38,555 nt of DNA from assembly GCA_003049485.1 (NCBI GenBank), contig PYST01000307.1, positions 7,719 through 46,273 of the forward strand, given 5' to 3'. The DNA comes from Ophioceras dolichostomum. Its lineage: Eukaryota > Ascomycota > Sordariomycetes > Magnaporthales > Ophioceraceae. Below, in pieces: positions 22,001 through 31,932 of the stretch. The notes under the pieces were generated by a model. That model was not told the origin of the DNA, ran no database searches, and saw only the letters and a program-made list of their open reading frames with translations. The position numbers were made by a program, and so were the translations under genes. Position 1 is the first letter of the stretch. Each line of letters starts with the position of its first letter.

Positions 22001-25000
22001 TGCTCTAGGATGATACAGGCGACAGTGCAAATGAGTTGCTCGTTACCGCGAATCATTCGACCTGCGAAGACTTGTTGGACAAATGGCAGAACCGCAGACG
22101 TGTTTGTGCACCTCTCATATTGCTCCATCGGGTCACCGAGAAGATGCAGTGCCTTGCAGATGGAATGAAGCTTTTTCGCGAAACCTCGGTTCTTGGAGCG
22201 AACTGCGCCTCCTAAGGCGTTGTCGACAAAAGACTCCCAGACTTCCATCTGCTGTTGAGCAATGGATCTGCGATTTGAGCCCGTCGAGAGGACTTTCAGG
22301 GCCCCGGAATTGAAGCCAATGACACCAGAAACGAGGCTGCTGCGGAAGAACACATCTAGTGGTCGCACCCCATCGATCTTTGTATCCACGGCACCTTTGC
22401 ATTCCTGGATCAGCTTGTGCATGAATTCTTCAGATGCAGAAGCCCATATGTGATGAAGTAACGTAGTTTTTCCGAGACTGGCAGGAGACGCATCGGCGCC
22501 CAGGTCGAGAAGCTGTTGCACGACATATTCTGATCGCGTCTCCATGGCCAGCAGTAGCACCGGTGTGGGACTTCGCCATGTGCTTGGATTGTCCGCGCCA
22601 GCGTTGAGCATGTGGAGGGCTGAATCCACCATCCCTGAACGCAGCGCAGAACAGAAAGGCGTATCGCCTTTCCCATTGACTGCGGCTAGGGCTGTGTCGA
22701 TATTGGCCATGGCGTCTGCCTCAAGGATGGCCTCGAGGCGATAAGGGTGGCTGGCGTGGACGTGTAGTAAATTGTTCCCCTTGGCGTCCTGGTCTGCACA
22801 AGATGCCCCAGCCCCGATGATCACGTCAACAAGGTCAACGCTGCCGTGACGGTCCACAGCCCACACGTGAAGGGGCGTCTGGCCTTCTGCGTTCCGGGAG
22901 GTTGAATCCCAGCCTGAATCCAAGAGTAGCTGCACCATGTCTTCGAAACGGGGTCCCATGGCTTTCAAATCCCCCAGGCCTCCTCTCAGGGCAACATGCA
23001 AGTAAGTGTCCCCGTTTGTAGGATCCACAAAGCTGGCAGGCTCGACTCGCGGGTCCTTCAGGATGAGTTCAAGCGCATCAAAGTCTTCATCGTCGTGCTC
23101 CGTACTCGTCAACAGATTGATAATTGCCGCGTCCAACGACTCTAAAGTCGGGAAAGCCTCAGGCGTCTCCAGAGACTGAGGTCCAAGTGCAATGCTCATT
23201 CCGGTCGAGAAAGCAATCTGCCAAACCGCTTGGTACAGATCTCTTCCAGCCGTAGTGTCTGATAATGGCTGAAGAAAGTCCAGAAGATCTGTCAGAAATG
23301 TTTCCAATTCACGTTTCGACATCAAACCTTCATCAGGATGTGCCAGAAAGAGCAACCTATCGATCTCATCGCCTGTGACATTCGCATCGAAGCGCAGCAG
23401 AGTCATGGTGAGTTTGACCAAGCCAAATTCGATTGCGTGTTGGACCAGCGTCTTCTCGTGACAAGGCCCCTGAAGATATGGGGGGAGCTTGGCACCGGCA
23501 CGAATGAGGCGTTCGATGACATCGGCTGCGCGATTGTCCACATCGAGCAGAGTGCGAATGTCTCTCGGCTCATTCGGACAGCAAAGCCGTTTACTGGTTC
23601 CCATGCGACTGCCGTTTCCTATTAGGGACCATTTACGGAGGACTGCGCACTGGAGCGGCGACCCGAGTGGTCCAGTGAGGTTGGCGTCCAGCTTCTGACG
23701 TATCAACGAGGTACAGACATCTGGTAGAGATAGGAGTGCAGCGACGTGAAGCGGCGTGCACCGTGGATGGCTTAGAGTTGTAAAGGCCTCGACAACAACG
23801 GCGTCATCCTCACTGAGGATGGCTTTGCCGGGAGTTCTGCCCGGCCGATTCATCATCCCGTGATGTTCGTGTACGAAGAGCTCGATTGCCCAGTTGTTGA
23901 ATGTGTTCGACTTTCTCGGATTGAAGAGCGATTCTAAAAGCTTGGCAATCTCGGTGTTGTCGAGTCGTGATCTCGCCAGATCCGGCCAGTTGACGGACGC
24001 GTAATGGTGGAATGGGTGGTCACGCCTGCGTGCCTCCAGGAGTACAGCGAGGTCGGGGGCTGACTCCAATGGCCGATCGAAGTTGTGTAGCTGAATGAAT
24101 TTCAGGCTACATACGGCCAAAGTGGTGAAGCAGCGTTCCTTGGAAACCGTAAACCAGCGCTTGGTGCCGTTCCCAGTGTTATTTTCGTCTTCATCCTCGT
24201 TCTCGACGAATTCGAGGAACTCACGAGCTGAGAAGTGAGCGAATTCCAAGAATCTGCCACAGGTGGACCTTCGTACGAGACTGCTGCAGAATCTAAAAAT
24301 TGCGGATTCGTTAATCCGGTTGCCAGGTTGCAAGACTTGGATCGGTTTGGTCGCCGTAATGGAGAGAAGGTCTTGCAATTGGCCAATTGTCAAGGCGGGA
24401 TCAGCGAACGCCATCATGTCGAGTGCAGTCTGGACAAGCCTCTGATTCTTTTTCGGCACCCTGCCGAGAATGCGTGCGTAAGTGGCGGGCAGATCGGGAG
24501 GCAGCGTTTTCAGCGCGTTTCGGCAGTCGTCATCAGAGCTGCAGGTTTCAAGATGGTCCAACTGACAGGCGACCCATCGAAACCTTCGCGTCATGGCAGT
24601 CAGCACACTAGAAAAGATAGGCGTCACACGACATAGCGGAGGCTGGCATTGTCCAAGTTGGCCGTGTACCTACATCCCATTAGCTCCAGCGACGAGGCTG
24701 TCCATGATTTCACCCTTGAGGCTGGGGTCGCTGATCCGAAGCTTCCCGCGACTACTTCGTTCGTCGATCTGAGCCGCCACGTACGGCATGATGTCCTGGC
24801 CTTTGGCCGCAATTTTGATCTGCTCAAAGGATCCTTCGAGAACGTCTCGGATCTCAGTCTCGTCTCGGCTGAGCAGAGCCATGGAAACATTGTCTATTGT
24901 CATGGAAATGCCAGAGAGAATGCTGGCGACTTGACTGGTCTGGTTCCCGCACTCATCAAGGCCGTCGACAACAAGCAAGATCCGATCGAGGAGTTGGGCG

Positions 25001-25971
25001 ATATGCTTGAGGAGACGCTGGAGGCCGTCAACGCTTGGCTGCCTGGGCAGCGCGCTTTTCTGATGCAACTCGTCAAAGTATTCCTTGAGGGCTTGATAGG
25101 CGTCTTCATGCTGGATAGCCAGCTGGTATACAATGGCCCCGAGGATATTGACCGGACTTTGCGTCTGCTCAGATTTGTAGTCGCAGAAGAAGAAGGCGGC
25201 TGCAGATGATGCCGATTGCAGCGCTAACACCTGCTGGACAATCAACCCGGCCAGGACTGTTTTGCCGGCGCCTGGGATCCCAGTCAACCACAGCCTCGAG
25301 TTTGGGATCGACAGCCACGTCTGGAATTCGGCCGTGTCGAGAAGCCAAAACCCCGTTCTCGGGTGCCGCAGCTCCCGGCTCGTATTATAGTTCGACTGCG
25401 GATTATGGCGAACGAAGAAGTTAAGAATCTCACGTCGCTCGGCGTCTTGGTGGATGCGCGATGTAATCTCCTTAGTCTGCTGCGCCTCAAGCAGGAGCTC
25501 CTCGTGGAGTTTCTGACGATCCTTTTCTCCTCCTAGGAGATCACAAAGCACCTCCAGAGAGTTGGCGGCGAGAGCAAGACTGATACTCTCCTTGTGACGC
25601 GAGATTTCTCCCAGGAGCTCCTTGACACTAGGGGAGTTGAACGGCCAGAGAAGCTTATCCTTTGTGGTGATAGTGCCCGCCTTCAGCGGAAGCTTCTTCT
25701 CAATCTGGATCAGGAGCTCGTAGCACGCCTGGACGTGGTGCATTCGAAAAGCGCGCTCGAAGGACTCATCAGTGGTCTCCAGACGCTTAGTCAGCCTCTG
25801 GAGGCTGCCGAGCGCTCCGCCAAGAAGGTTGATCTCAGATGCAAGCCCGAGAATCTCCTTCTCGGCGCCTTTGACAGCTCTAGCATAGCATGCCAGTCTG
25901 TGGTAGACGACGTCGATGAGGGTAAGGAGACCGCCAACACTAGCCGAAATGGAGAGAGGATCAGCCGCCAT
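19099..25971 (-). CDS. Helo-like / NACHT / ankyrin STAND protein (NLR-like receptor)
   Basis: Two exons, 25971-24674 and 24583-19099; 2260 residues. The single intron (donor GTAGGT, branch GCTGAC, acceptor AAG) rejoins VAGANG-M-FRWVACQLDHL, the string that normally ends fungal NACHT modules. Residues 1 to about 150 match the fungal STAND N-terminal domain of Helo-like type (MAADPLSISASVGGLL, AVKGAEKEI). NACHT: Walker A GIPGAGKT at 231-238, Walker B ILLVVDGLDEC at 331-341, sensor-like ALLSRDE near 365-371. A winged-helix-like segment follows (KTLPPDLPATYARIL to AHFSAREFLEF). From about residue 725 to 2140 there are many divergent ankyrin repeats (TPLHVAA, TPMHLAAMSGHAEI, TVLHLAAESGN, TPLALAAFHGRDSLARLL). 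A non-repeat C-terminal domain of about 100 residues ends it. Fungal STAND proteins of this plan sense ligands by the repeats, oligomerise by NACHT and signal by the N-terminus, often to cell death in heterokaryon incompatibility. The repeats are not near-identical, unlike rapidly evolving NLRs. Confidence 0.92.
24584..24673 (-). other. single intron of the NACHT-ankyrin gene
   Basis: A 90-nt intron with donor GTAGGT, branch sequence GCTGACT about 20 nt from the 3' end and acceptor GCGAAG. It contains in-frame stops, so the two large open frames are not one continuous frame; splicing in phase 2 creates the Met of GMFRWV. It sits exactly between the NACHT core and the following helical domain. 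Confidence 0.85.
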
Positions 25972-26277
25972 TGTAGTTTGGGTCTGATGAGCGGTGGTAT
26001 TTCACGAGGTGTCCGAAAAGGAAAAGCTAGAATGGCGACTGGCGACGAAGCCCTATGAGTGCGGGTGAATCGGAAGCAGTTGGGGGCAGGTTTCTTGTCT
26101 GCGATGGAAGACGAAAGCGAAGGAATTCGTAGTCGATGAAAACGGGCGCCTTGAAGTACCATGGACCAGGCCACACCAATGAAGTAGAGAAATTCACTCT
26201 CACTTTGTTTGGTAATACGGGAAGGCGTATCCTTCATGCAGCGCTATCGCAGGCACAGTCTCCACAGCCGAAGCACC
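25972..26277 (-). promoter_or_regulatory. short spacer between sulfotransferase-like and NACHT-ankyrin genes
   Basis: This 306-bp gap separates the stop of the upstream co-directional gene from the NACHT-ankyrin start. It must carry the promoter and leader of the latter, plus the 3' end of the former. No TATA box is evident. Confidence 0.4.
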
Positions 26278-27337
26278 TCAACTCCCTCTCCACAACCTCC
26301 AGGATACCCAGGCAGCGACTGAGGCTACAGAGAAGCCGCCAACCCATATCCTGACCAACTGATTGGAGATGTCCTTCGCTGCCTTGTCTACTGCGACAGC
26401 GTCGTTCGCTCGTGGAAGTGGTCCATCTGGGACAGGAAGCTGAAGAAAATCACACAGGGGTTTCCATCCTTCCTTGAGGTCCATGACCAGGAGCTTCTCT
26501 GGTGGCACCATCGCCTTGACCCTGGCATTCCAGTTGTGTAGGAGGGCTTTACCCCCCATGAGGACAGTGTTAACACGGCCAACTGCATGAGCAAAGTGGA
26601 AAAACCTGCCATCGTGCATATATTGGGAGGCGGAGCTTACTGGTGCTCGGCAGCGGATTGGCTGGGCCCTCGCCCTCCTGCAGCCCCAGATACTCCCGTG
26701 TGGAACGACCAAACTCGAGCGAAAGCGTCGGAAACCAGCGCCAGCCAGGGACTGGCCACATCGCGTAAGGCAGCCACCAGAGGCTGGAGTTGCGGGCGAC
26801 GGGCCGGATGCTCCGCAGCCAGCTCTCAGGGTCGCGCGTGATGAGCACCACTTTCGCCCCAGGGTACACCTCCATCAGCTCTGGGATGAAGTCCAGAGGA
26901 GGCATGTCCGTCACGCCGACGAAGCCAGCCGTGAGCTCACGGATGAGCTTGCATGATCGCGGAAAATCGCCAGCGCGCTTGGCTCGGTACGCTTCGATCC
27001 ACATACGGCAGTGGGCTGTTTTGCGGGGCCGCCGATGGCGCCGAATATGGGGACGGATGAGGTTAGTAGTGGAGATACTGATGATGACGGGGCCGATGGT
27101 GGGCCGTAAGGTTCAGGCCGAGGCGTCGGAATGGGATGATTCGGATGGAAGGCCAAAGGTGGTAATTAGAAACTCACCGTCCTCCCGGCCCAAAGCCGCC
27201 GTCCCGCCGTGCATGACCGGCCCGTCGAGAAGTTTTTCGAGAGCCATCTGCATGGTGACAGTCCCGGTCCTGCTGTAGCCGGCCCCAATAACCTGAAGTG
27301 TCTTGCCCTCTTGGGGCCGGGACGGCACGCCGCCCAT
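26278..27337 (-). CDS. Sulfotransfer_4-family protein with C-terminal membrane anchor
   Basis: Three exons: 27337-27178, 27015-26641 and 26582-26278; 279 residues. Intron 1 has donor GTGAGT and rejoins GREDAHCRMWIEAY. Intron 2 is only 58 nt (GTAAGC to CATGCAG) and rejoins LPSTIGRVNTVL. The start MGGVPSRPQEGKTLQVIGAG is where relatives begin, so upstream in-frame Met codons were rejected. The 5'-phosphosulfate-type loop is GAGYSRTGT (18-26). VLITRDPESWLRSIRP contains the Arg and Ser expected for 3'-phosphate binding. PPEKLLVMDLKEGWKPLCDFL and PLPRANDA are hallmarks of this fungal family, which databases often mislabel 'NAD dependent epimerase/dehydratase'. A hydrophobic segment at about 252-275 (IWVGGFSVASVAAWVSW) suggests a C-terminal tail anchor. 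Catalytic activity and substrate are unproven. It lies just upstream of, and on the same strand as, the NACHT-ankyrin gene. Confidence 0.87.
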
Positions 27338-28808
27338 GAAGCGATTGACAAGTGCTGGACTGATGACTAAATGGCCAGACTGCGCGGCTAGACGACACGA
27401 AATGCCGACCCCTGGCAAGATTGAAGCGCGAAGTGTATCAATTGATCCTCGAATTGTTGATGAAGACTCTCCAACAAGACGAAAAGGAAAGAAAGAAGCC
27501 GTGGACAAGCAGCGTCGCAAGAACGAGCCATGATGAGTCATCATGATCGAGTTGTTCCTGCCAGATGAGGGGTGTCTGTTCCTTAGGCGCGGCACGCACA
27601 GCGATCGTGACTGCCGACTTACGTCCTCAACCGGTCCGGCAACGAACATTTTGGACAGGGTGGACTGGCACGCCTATATTATTGAGCGTGGGAAGCCCAT
27701 TCCGCTGATGCAATGGATCTGCAGAGGCTCCGATGGCGTTGACCGGAAGCCAGAGCCATACTGGTGAACTGGTCTCATGCTCGCCCGAGAATTCGACCTC
27801 TTTGATGCAATCAAAGCCGCACCGATCAGGTTTACAACAACAGTACGAAGACTTTCTCGAGCGGCCCCGGAATAGTCGGTGGAGCTGAAAGGGGCCGGCA
27901 TTAGATTGGAAGATCTAGACTGCTCGGCTGGCGGAGTGTGGGATGGACGACTGGCTGGGCCACCTAGCTCAGACTCGAAGAAGTCTAGACTGCATCTCTT
28001 TCACTTGCGCGAGCACCTCTGACTTGGACCGTTTGAGTTTCCTTCATTGTATGTGGCGTGGATGTGATCATCATATTGTATGTATACCCCGCACAGCAGA
28101 CACTTGTTGGTCCAATCGATAAACGAGTAGTGTTGGCTGGACGCAACGGCGTGCTGCTGAGGAATGCGGCCGTCACGCCCGAATCCCCTTGGCCCGCGTT
28201 TGGCGTAATGGAAAGATGGACGCTTCCCACCTTCCATCACCGCTGGCCATCCAGCAAACAAATGAGAACATAAGATTCTTCCGCAGAAGAAGCAGCAAGC
28301 AAGAAGCATCCCCGTCGTCCGTAAACCACAAGTGCCGCGGCTTCAGCGTACCAATCCCCTGCAAGCTGACAGCTTCAAGTCTCGAGATGCTTCGAGTTCC
28401 CCAGTCTCAGGCCACCTGCTTGGCGTCCCTCCACATTCGATTCTACCCCACAAACACACCAAAACAGCCCACTGATCACTCCACGAACCACCACCAACCA
28501 CAGGACCGGCAGAGCGTCGCCGCCCGACACCCTCCCACGAGACCAGACCACTATCTGCCCGCGCAGACGAGCCCCTTTTAAGTGAACCGACTCACCCACA
28601 CCTCAATAAAGACGTAAATCTGTTCGAAGTTCGACAGTTCCCTTTTCCATCAAGACGGAGAAAAAACACCAAAAAAATCTCTACATTAGTTCTCTGGCGT
28701 TGGCGCAGGACGAACGCTGAATGCTTTTGCTACTGAGGAATCGCCATTCGAAACCAATCCCCGCCTAGCTCCTTCGCTCGAGAAAGACCCCACTAGAAAG
28801 AAAAGACG
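27338..28808. other. divergent intergenic region
   Basis: A 1.47-kb region between two outward-reading genes (minus start 27337, plus start 28809). No gene is supported. From about 28260 to 28800 the plus strand is C/A-rich, like a long 5' leader. Frames at 27543-27767 and 28189-28581 have no motif. Confidence 0.5.
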
Positions 28809-29327
28809 ATGGCTCCGTCGCAACACCAGACCGTTAGGCATCTCGCCACCTCATCGCGGGTGCACCCGAGCTACCTGCCATATCTCCAGGCTCCTCGTCC
28901 ACCAAAGAGCGCAAAATGGTGAGTGTCGTTGTCCATCCCAACCTGTCTTCCCCCTCCACAGCCACAACAACAACAACGACGACGACCACAACCTAGGCAT
29001 GCGTCCATATCAACAAGCAAGGTCGCTGACAATGCTGCGCAGGATCCCTCCGGCAGTAGCGCTGGCCGGCATAGGTGAGAAAGAGAAGACGCATCCAGGG
29101 CCCATCTATCCAGAGATCCAGGGCTGACTGACTTCTTGAAAGGGTACGGCGTATCCGTCTACCGCCAGTCGAAGAGGGTGCAGCACGAGACTGCCTCGGC
29201 ACGCTCCGCCACCAAGGCAGAAACTGAGAAGATGCAGAGGGAGATGCTGCAGGACGCCTACGGCGACAGAGACAGCCTCGAATCGCTGGAGGCGGCCATC
29301 CGCGTCTACGAGGAGCAGAGGCGGTGA
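28809..29327 (+). CDS. small fungal protein with one hydrophobic segment and helical tail
   Basis: Three exons: 28809-28918, 29043-29074 (32 nt) and 29143-29327; 108 residues. Donors are GTGAGT and GTGAGA; both introns have GCTGAC-type branch sites, and phase is kept. The N-terminus is basic and free of acidic residues (MAPSQHQTVRHLATSSRVHP), as in a mitochondrial targeting sequence. A short hydrophobic stretch follows (IPPAVALAGIGYGVSVY, about 38-54), created only after both splices. The tail is a charged, helix-forming segment (SARSATKAETEKMQREML to LEAAIRVYEEQRR). I infer a small inner-membrane or membrane-associated mitochondrial protein; the family is not identified. A long stand-alone frame exists only for exon 3, so automatic annotation could miss the start. 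Confidence 0.72.
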
Positions 29328-30051
29328 TGGTCCAGTCAACCGGCCAAGCACCTTTCTCTTCTCTCCATTTTTTCCCATGTCTTTGTGGGATTTTGTCCTG
29401 TTTTTTTTTTTCCCTGCACATATTTGGGAAACGGCCTCGCATCAATCACTATGGCTAGCATTTGGTTTCGGGAGTTGGTCGGCAGATCGTTCGATTGCAT
29501 TCGGATTTGGTTCGGAAATACGGGGAGTTAAGAGGAGTTACGAGGATCTGAGGGAAAAACGAAACTCACATCATGCTAAGATCGGGCGCGGAGGTGGATT
29601 GGACTTGAATGATCCAGGCGGTAGGACAGGAAAACTGTTGTCGGTGGAATTGGTCAAACGCGTCGCGTATAAATCACATGTTTTCTCTGAGATCTTCATC
29701 GGCCGCGCTTCATCGCGACCTCAATCGCAACAAATATCGGTGGTTACTGCGGCTTAGCATCAAGTTCACAACGGTCGGCGAGCTGTGATGATGGCTGTGC
29801 TGCACTGCTGCAGTTCAGCCGTCGGGCCTGGCAGCATCCGGCCTTGACTCACGCCGAGTCTTTGGGAGGTGAAGTTCGGAACAAGGGGCATGGAAAATGT
29901 ACAAAATGAGGCCGAATCCACGGCTTCGCTCATCATCATCATCATCATCATCATCACGATAACTCAAATTAACAGAACAGCATTTCATTTTTTTTCGTCT
30001 CTGCCTCTATGTACCAAAGACACTAAATTCGCAACACAACCTCATGACACA
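29328..30051. other. intergenic region before the DUF4291 gene
   Basis: No gene is supported. It holds a T-rich stretch at 29399-29413, several TCGGATTTGG/TTCGG words around 29460-29520, and an (ATC) microsatellite at about 29929-29956. The right end serves as promoter/leader of the next gene. Confidence 0.5.
29929..29956 (+). repeat. (ATC)n microsatellite
   Basis: About nine uninterrupted ATC units lie in the leader of the DUF4291 gene. They are the reason a spurious in-frame N-terminal extension with an Ile run appears upstream of the true start. Confidence 0.9.
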
Positions 30052-30888
30052 ATGACGTCTCAAGACATGACGAACACAACCCGATCAACAACAACGTCGT
30101 CGAAGACGCCGTACCGCCAGATACGCGCGCTCTACGACGACGAGACCATCACGGTCTACCAGGCCTACAACACGGCCATCGCGAGCGCGGCCGTCGCGGC
30201 CCAGAAGCTGGACGCGTCGCCGCTCTTCAGCAAGACGCGCATGACGTGGATCAAGCCCTCGTGGGCGTGGATGCTGTACCGCGCGGGCTACTCATATAAA
30301 GACCCAGGCCAGGCGCGCATCCTAGCGCTGAAACTGAAACATGCCGATTTCCTCGCGCTTTTGGAGCAGGCGGTCCTCACGCACGGGCAGCAGCATCGGC
30401 GTGCTGCGTCTGGCAGCCCGGACGCGGCGGTGGGGGCTGATGATGATGGTGAGGAGGAGGAGCGGACGGCGGTTGCCGCGTCGGCATCAGCGTCAGCATC
30501 AGCATCAACAGCAGCGAACAACGAACGACGACAACGACAGACGGAATGGGGGAAGAACTCGAATAAGAAGAAGAAGAAGGAGTCGCACGGCGGGAACGGC
30601 GGCGCCGTGGTCAACGTGCAGTGGGACCCGGAGAGGACGGTGCGCCTTGGGAAGCTGGAGCACCGCAGCATCCAGATCGGGATCCGTGGCTCGGAGTGGA
30701 CGGCCAGCATCGTGGGCGTCGAGGATGTCACGGACAAGGCGAGGGAGTTGAAGAGGGTTTTGGATGAGGACAAGGAGATATCGCATGAGGAACTGGTGAG
30801 GAGGGGGCTCGTCCCGGTCGAGAGGCCGTTCGAGGTGTCGGAGGAGTTGCAGGAGATTTTGCAGATGAATGGTGGGAGAGGCAATTAG
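30052..30888 (+). CDS. DUF4291 family protein
   Basis: A single exon of 278 residues from the ATG at 30052; a longer frame opens at 29869 but would translate the ATC microsatellite. The family signature is strong: TPYRQIRALYDDETITVYQAY, then SPLFSKTRMTWIKPSWAWML, YRAGYSYKDPGQ, and later VQWDPER with HRSIQIGIRG. DUF4291 occurs in bacteria and fungi and its biochemical role is not established to my knowledge. Between the two conserved halves (about residues 115-190) sits a low-complexity insert: an acidic DDDGEEEE patch, an Ala/Ser dipeptide run (ASASASAS) encoded by GCATCA repeats, and a poly-Lys patch. The bacterial family is compact, so this insert is probably a lineage-specific disordered loop. 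It has no signal peptide or TM segment; cytosolic or nuclear. Confidence 0.88.
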   Translation: MTSQDMTNTTRSTTTSSKTPYRQIRALYDDETITVYQAYNTAIASAAVAAQKLDASPLFSKTRMTWIKPSWAWMLYRAGYSYKDPGQARILALKLKHADFLALLEQAVLTHGQQHRRAASGSPDAAVGADDDGEEEERTAVAASASASASASTAANNERRQRQTEWGKNSNKKKKKESHGGNGGAVVNVQWDPERTVRLGKLEHRSIQIGIRGSEWTASIVGVEDVTDKARELKRVLDEDKEISHEELVRRGLVPVERPFEVSEELQEILQMNGGRGN

Positions 30889-31932
30889 GCAGCTGAGGTA
30901 CATCGTGGCTTTTGGCTCGGTAACTCTGCCAGCAAAATCCAGTTGAGACAGTCAGGCCTATAAGTGTCCTGCTCATCATTGGAACTTGGAAGCTTGTCCG
31001 TGCATGAAGACCACTTTCCTAAGAAGCATAGCGCATCTGGTCCGCTTTGAAGCGCGTACATGGGACACAAAACCGATGAACTGGGTACAGATCAATCTTA
31101 ATGCCATGAAGCACACGTCTAGCCGGGGACTAGCAGGGAAGCTACACGAGGCGAGCCTGACCGTGATTATTACAACTGAGGCGGTTGTGATGTCGTCAAC
31201 ATCATCAGTGGCCTTCTCTTTCGTGAATCGAGGAGAAGGCCACCTCACCCCTCAGATAAGGAGGTCCGACGCTCAGAAGAGAACGACAATCTCCTTCAAC
31301 GAGGGCGTGAGTGCTCAATGGAGATGCACCACTGCTGGCTGTCATTTCGAAAAAAAAAACAATGGTGGGAATACATGCGTGATATCGACAAGGCCACACC
31401 TCATTCGCTCAGGGAGAGTCGTGAAACAACGTCCTCGCCACTCGGGCATCTCTGCTGCGACTTGGACCACGGGCCCCACTCGTTCACTTATCGAGGACGA
31501 GTCCCCCTTCGCGCAAGAGCAACAGATCGTTCACCGCAAAACGGTAGCACGGGGACTCGCCACTGTCAGGGAGTTCACTACCACTACGTATCTACCGGGT
31601 AGGTAGTTCAGATTTCTACCACCCACCCTAGAGTATCCTCTCCACCTATGAAGCGTGGCAAACCAGGAAGTGGATGATCATCAGGGCTTCCAAGGGGCAC
31701 GCCCGCGGGTTGAGTTGCCAAAAGAAGAACAACACATGCCCAAGGCGTTGTCTCTGCGAATCAGGCGTCTCACCGACGTAGGCCACGGTGAGAAAGCTGG
31801 AATTACGGTTAGTCCCTGGGAACAACAAGCAGTCCGGTGTTTTTAACGGCAGTTCCGTCCCCATATCCCTATCCTCGCCGGTGACGCCCACAGAATACCC
31901 GTTCTAGCTACCAGTGGCAGATAGTCTACTAA
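30889..31932. other. convergent intergenic region
   Basis: It lies between the stops of the DUF4291 and dehydrogenase genes. A 206-codon frame at 30986-31606 has no motif and no usable ATG context, and was rejected. The region carries a perfect 11-bp inverted repeat at 31208-31243. Confidence 0.5.
31208..31243. terminator. 11-bp inverted repeat, possible hairpin
   Basis: GTGGCCTTCTC (31208-31218) and GAGAAGGCCAC (31233-31243) are perfect reverse complements around a 14-nt loop. It lies about 320 bp after the DUF4291 stop in a convergent region. A role in 3'-end formation is only a possibility; chance or a small element remnant are alternatives. Confidence 0.35.

Noticed and set aside
27338..27649. 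In-frame upstream extension of the sulfotransferase-like protein
   Set aside because: Relatives begin at MGGVPSRP; the extension is not similar to any targeting signal and reads like intergenic sequence.
29869..30051. In-frame upstream extension of the DUF4291 protein
   Set aside because: It would translate the ATC microsatellite as an Ile run; the ATG at 30052 is the sensible start.
30986..31606. 206-codon plus frame
   Set aside because: No ATG in good context at its start, no recognisable motif, and it spans the hairpin; likely chance.
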